A stretch of DNA of 64,000 nucleotides, from assembly GCF_002278135.3 (NCBI RefSeq), contig NZ_CP029425.2, forward strand, positions 4,254,001 through 4,318,000, given 5' to 3'. Below the pieces are notes generated by a model. The model ran no database searches. It had not been told where the DNA came from and saw only the letters and a program-made list of their open reading frames with translations. Both the position numbers and the translations under genes were made by a program. How positions within the stretch are numbered: the stretch's first letter is position 1; each line of letters begins with the position of its first letter. The DNA is from Bradyrhizobium ottawaense (GTDB lineage: Bacteria; Pseudomonadota; Alphaproteobacteria; Rhizobiales; Xanthobacteraceae). Positions 61,965 to 64,000 of the stretch are shown here, in pieces.

Positions 61965-63998
61965 ATGACTTTCCACTCGATCTACGCCCACGGATTTGCG
62001 CGCGTGGCGGCCTGTGTCACCACGTCCCATGTCGCAGATCCCTCGGCCAACGCAAAGGCCGTGCTGGCGGCGGCCGATGCCTGCCATGAGCAGTCGGTGG
62101 CGGTCGCGGTGTTTCCCGAGCTGTGCCTGTCCGGCTATGCGATCGAAGACCTGGTCAAGCAGGATCCGCTGCTCGATGCGGTCGAGCGCGGCCTCGTAGG
62201 CCTCGTTGAGGCCTCAGCGGGACTGATGACGGTCCTGATCGTCGGAGCGCCGCTGCGCTTTGGTCATCGCATCTACAATTGTGCCGTCGTCATTCACCGC
62301 GGCAACATCCTCGGCGTGGTGCCGAAGACGTACCTGCCGACCTACCGCGAATTCTACGAAGGGCGGCATTTCGCCTCCGGCGCCGGCATGGTCGGAGAGA
62401 CGATCGCGTTCGGCGGGCTGCATGCGCCGTTCGGCGTTGACCTCTTGTTTGCGGCCGAGGACGTTCCGGGCCTCACCATCGGCGTCGAGATCTGCGAGGA
62501 CATGTGGATTCCGGTGACGCCGGCCTCGGAGCTGGCGCTTGCGGGCGCGAGCGTGCTGATCAATCTCTCGGGCAGCCCGATCACGATCGGCCGGGCGCGC
62601 TCGCGCGCGCTGCTGTGCCAATCGACATCGGCGCGCTGCCTCGCGGCGTACGTCTATTCGGCCGCTGGGGCCGGGGAATCGACCACGGATCTTTCCTGGG
62701 ACGGCCAGACCTCGATCTACGAGAACGGCGTGCTGCTGGCCGAGGGCGAGCGGTTCCGCCAGGGCGGCCAGATCACGCTGGCTGACGTCGATCTCGATCT
62801 GCTCAGGCAGGAGCGTGCCTCGATGGGGACGTTCGATGACAACCGCCGGCAGCGCGAGGCGTTTTTCCGCAAGGTGACATTCGCGCTGAAGCCGCCGGCC
62901 GCCGACATCGGCTTCCTGCGCAAGGTCGAGCGCTTTCCGTTCGTGCCGAGCGACGAAAGCCTGCTCGAGCAGGATTGCTACGAGGCCTACAACATCCAGG
63001 TCGCCGGCCTCGTGCAGCGCATGCGCGCGACCGGCACCAAGCGCGTCGTGATCGGCGTGTCGGGCGGGCTTGATTCCACCCATGCACTGATCGTCGCCGC
63101 CAAGGCAGTCGACCTGCTCGGCCTGCCGCGCGAAAACATCCTGGCCTACACCATGCCGGGCTTTGCCACCGGCAGTGAAAGCAAGACCCATGCATTGGCG
63201 CTGATGCAGGCGTTGCAGACGAGCTGGCAGGAGCTCGATATCCGCACCACCGCGACGCAGATGCTGAAGGATATCGGCCATCCCTTCGGCAATGGCCAGA
63301 AGGTCTACGATGTCACCTTCGAGAACGTGCAGGCCGGCCTGCGTACGGATTACCTGTTCCGGCTCGCCAACCATCACGGCGGCATCGTCATCGGAACCGG
63401 CGATCTCTCCGAGCTCGCGCTCGGCTGGTGTACCTATGGCGTCGGCGACCAGATGGCACATTACAACGTCAATGCCGGCGTGCCGAAGACGCTGATCCAG
63501 CATCTGATCCGCTGGGTGATCTCATCGAAGCAGTTCAGCGACGACGTCAACCGGACGCTTGGCTCGATCCTGGCCGCCGAGATCTCGCCTGAGCTGGTGC
63601 CGGTCGAGCCCGGCCAGAAGCCGCAGAGCACCGAAGCATCCGTCGGCCCTTACGAGCTGCAGGATTTCAACCTGTTCTACACGCTGCGGTTCGGCATGCG
63701 TCCGTCCAAGATCGCCTTCATGGCGCAGCACGCGTGGAAGGATGTCGCCAATGGCGAATGGCCGCCGGCATTCCCGAGCGACCGGCGCAAGGCCTATGAT
63801 CTCAAGGACATCCGCCGCTGGCTCGAGGTGTTCCTGCGCCGCTTCTTCGCCTTCAGCCAGTTCAAGCGCTCGGCGATGCCGAACGGCCCAAAGGTCTCGG
63901 CGGGCGGCTCGCTGTCGCCCCGCGGCGATTGGCGTGCGCCCTCGGATTCGAGCGCGGCGGCATGGCTCGAGGATCTCGAGCGGAACGTGCCGAACTGA
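61965..63998 (+). CDS. nadE: Glutamine-dependent NAD+ synthetase
   Basis: 677 aa. N-terminal nitrilase-type glutaminase domain (VFPELCLSGY with Glu52; PKTYLPTYREFYE with Lys; GVEICEDMW with Cys) and C-terminal synthetase with the PP-loop VIGVSGGLDSTHALIVA and GTGDLSELALGWCTYG. It makes NAD+ from deamido-NAD with glutamine. Complete within the window by two bases. It sits 172 bp after the PHA-like gene. Confidence 0.96.
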   Translation: MTFHSIYAHGFARVAACVTTSHVADPSANAKAVLAAADACHEQSVAVAVFPELCLSGYAIEDLVKQDPLLDAVERGLVGLVEASAGLMTVLIVGAPLRFGHRIYNCAVVIHRGNILGVVPKTYLPTYREFYEGRHFASGAGMVGETIAFGGLHAPFGVDLLFAAEDVPGLTIGVEICEDMWIPVTPASELALAGASVLINLSGSPITIGRARSRALLCQSTSARCLAAYVYSAAGAGESTTDLSWDGQTSIYENGVLLAEGERFRQGGQITLADVDLDLLRQERASMGTFDDNRRQREAFFRKVTFALKPPAADIGFLRKVERFPFVPSDESLLEQDCYEAYNIQVAGLVQRMRATGTKRVVIGVSGGLDSTHALIVAAKAVDLLGLPRENILAYTMPGFATGSESKTHALALMQALQTSWQELDIRTTATQMLKDIGHPFGNGQKVYDVTFENVQAGLRTDYLFRLANHHGGIVIGTGDLSELALGWCTYGVGDQMAHYNVNAGVPKTLIQHLIRWVISSKQFSDDVNRTLGSILAAEISPELVPVEPGQKPQSTEASVGPYELQDFNLFYTLRFGMRPSKIAFMAQHAWKDVANGEWPPAFPSDRRKAYDLKDIRRWLEVFLRRFFAFSQFKRSAMPNGPKVSAGGSLSPRGDWRAPSDSSAAAWLEDLERNVPN

Positions 63999-64000
63999 TC

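Overview
The window looks like a chromosomal segment of a Bradyrhizobium-type alphaproteobacterium (Hyphomicrobiales). The support is high GC with strong third-position bias, a phosphatidylcholine synthase with the rhizobial Pcs motif, a nasT-nasS-nirA nitrate assimilation locus, an HspQ-type protein, an IalB-type protein, and short palindromic intergenic repeats of a kind I associate with Bradyrhizobium. No rRNA, tRNA, CRISPR array, IS element or prophage was seen. Names and functions come from reading protein motifs, not from searches.

Layout. 1-6.2 kb: cell-wall amino-sugar genes glmU and glmS, a DUF502 membrane protein and a 6-phosphogluconate-dehydrogenase-like oxidoreductase. 6.2-13.4 kb: recG diverging from sdhE-mfd, then a cold-shock gene with its terminator and two small unknown genes. 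13.4-18.1 kb: a minus-strand operon of a YejA-like binding protein, a degenerate acyl-CoA synthetase and a degenerate GGDEF-like protein. 18.3-25.8 kb: IalB-like, hspQ, AEC transporter, UbiH-like, pcs-terC, quinone oxidoreductase and an acetylornithine-type aminotransferase. Ahead of the aminotransferase lie an arginine-rich leader ORF and an intrinsic terminator, which look like a ribosome-mediated attenuator.

26-36.4 kb: a TPR protein, an immunity-like protein, a MerR regulator with a carboxymuconolactone-decarboxylase-like enzyme, and rimO. The MerR pair sits between two copies of a rimO/immunity-gene junction. Then come nasT-nasS, a sigma-54-like promoter, a leader RNA with two identical AACGAA hairpin loops, nirA and an unusual flavoprotein reductase. 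36.6-41.2 kb: the pxpBCA 5-oxoprolinase genes, an RraA-like protein, a cupin and a small secreted protein.

41.4-47.1 kb holds the most unusual system: a tight minus-strand operon of a large PAS/GAF protein with a degenerate histidine-kinase end, a CHAT protease with a receiver-like N-terminus, and an unrecognised 412-residue protein. A perfect 8+8 inverted repeat lies upstream.

47.5-64 kb: a DUF2147 protein with a CRP-like palindrome upstream, a PheC-like cyclohexadienyl dehydratase, DUF1993, a carbohydrate ABC transporter operon ending in a 2-hydroxyacid dehydrogenase, an LTXXQ-like exported protein, a single-domain response regulator followed by a 24-bp tandem repeat, two small genes, glucokinase, and a plus-strand set of pncA, a PHA-synthase-like hydrolase and glutamine-dependent nadE.
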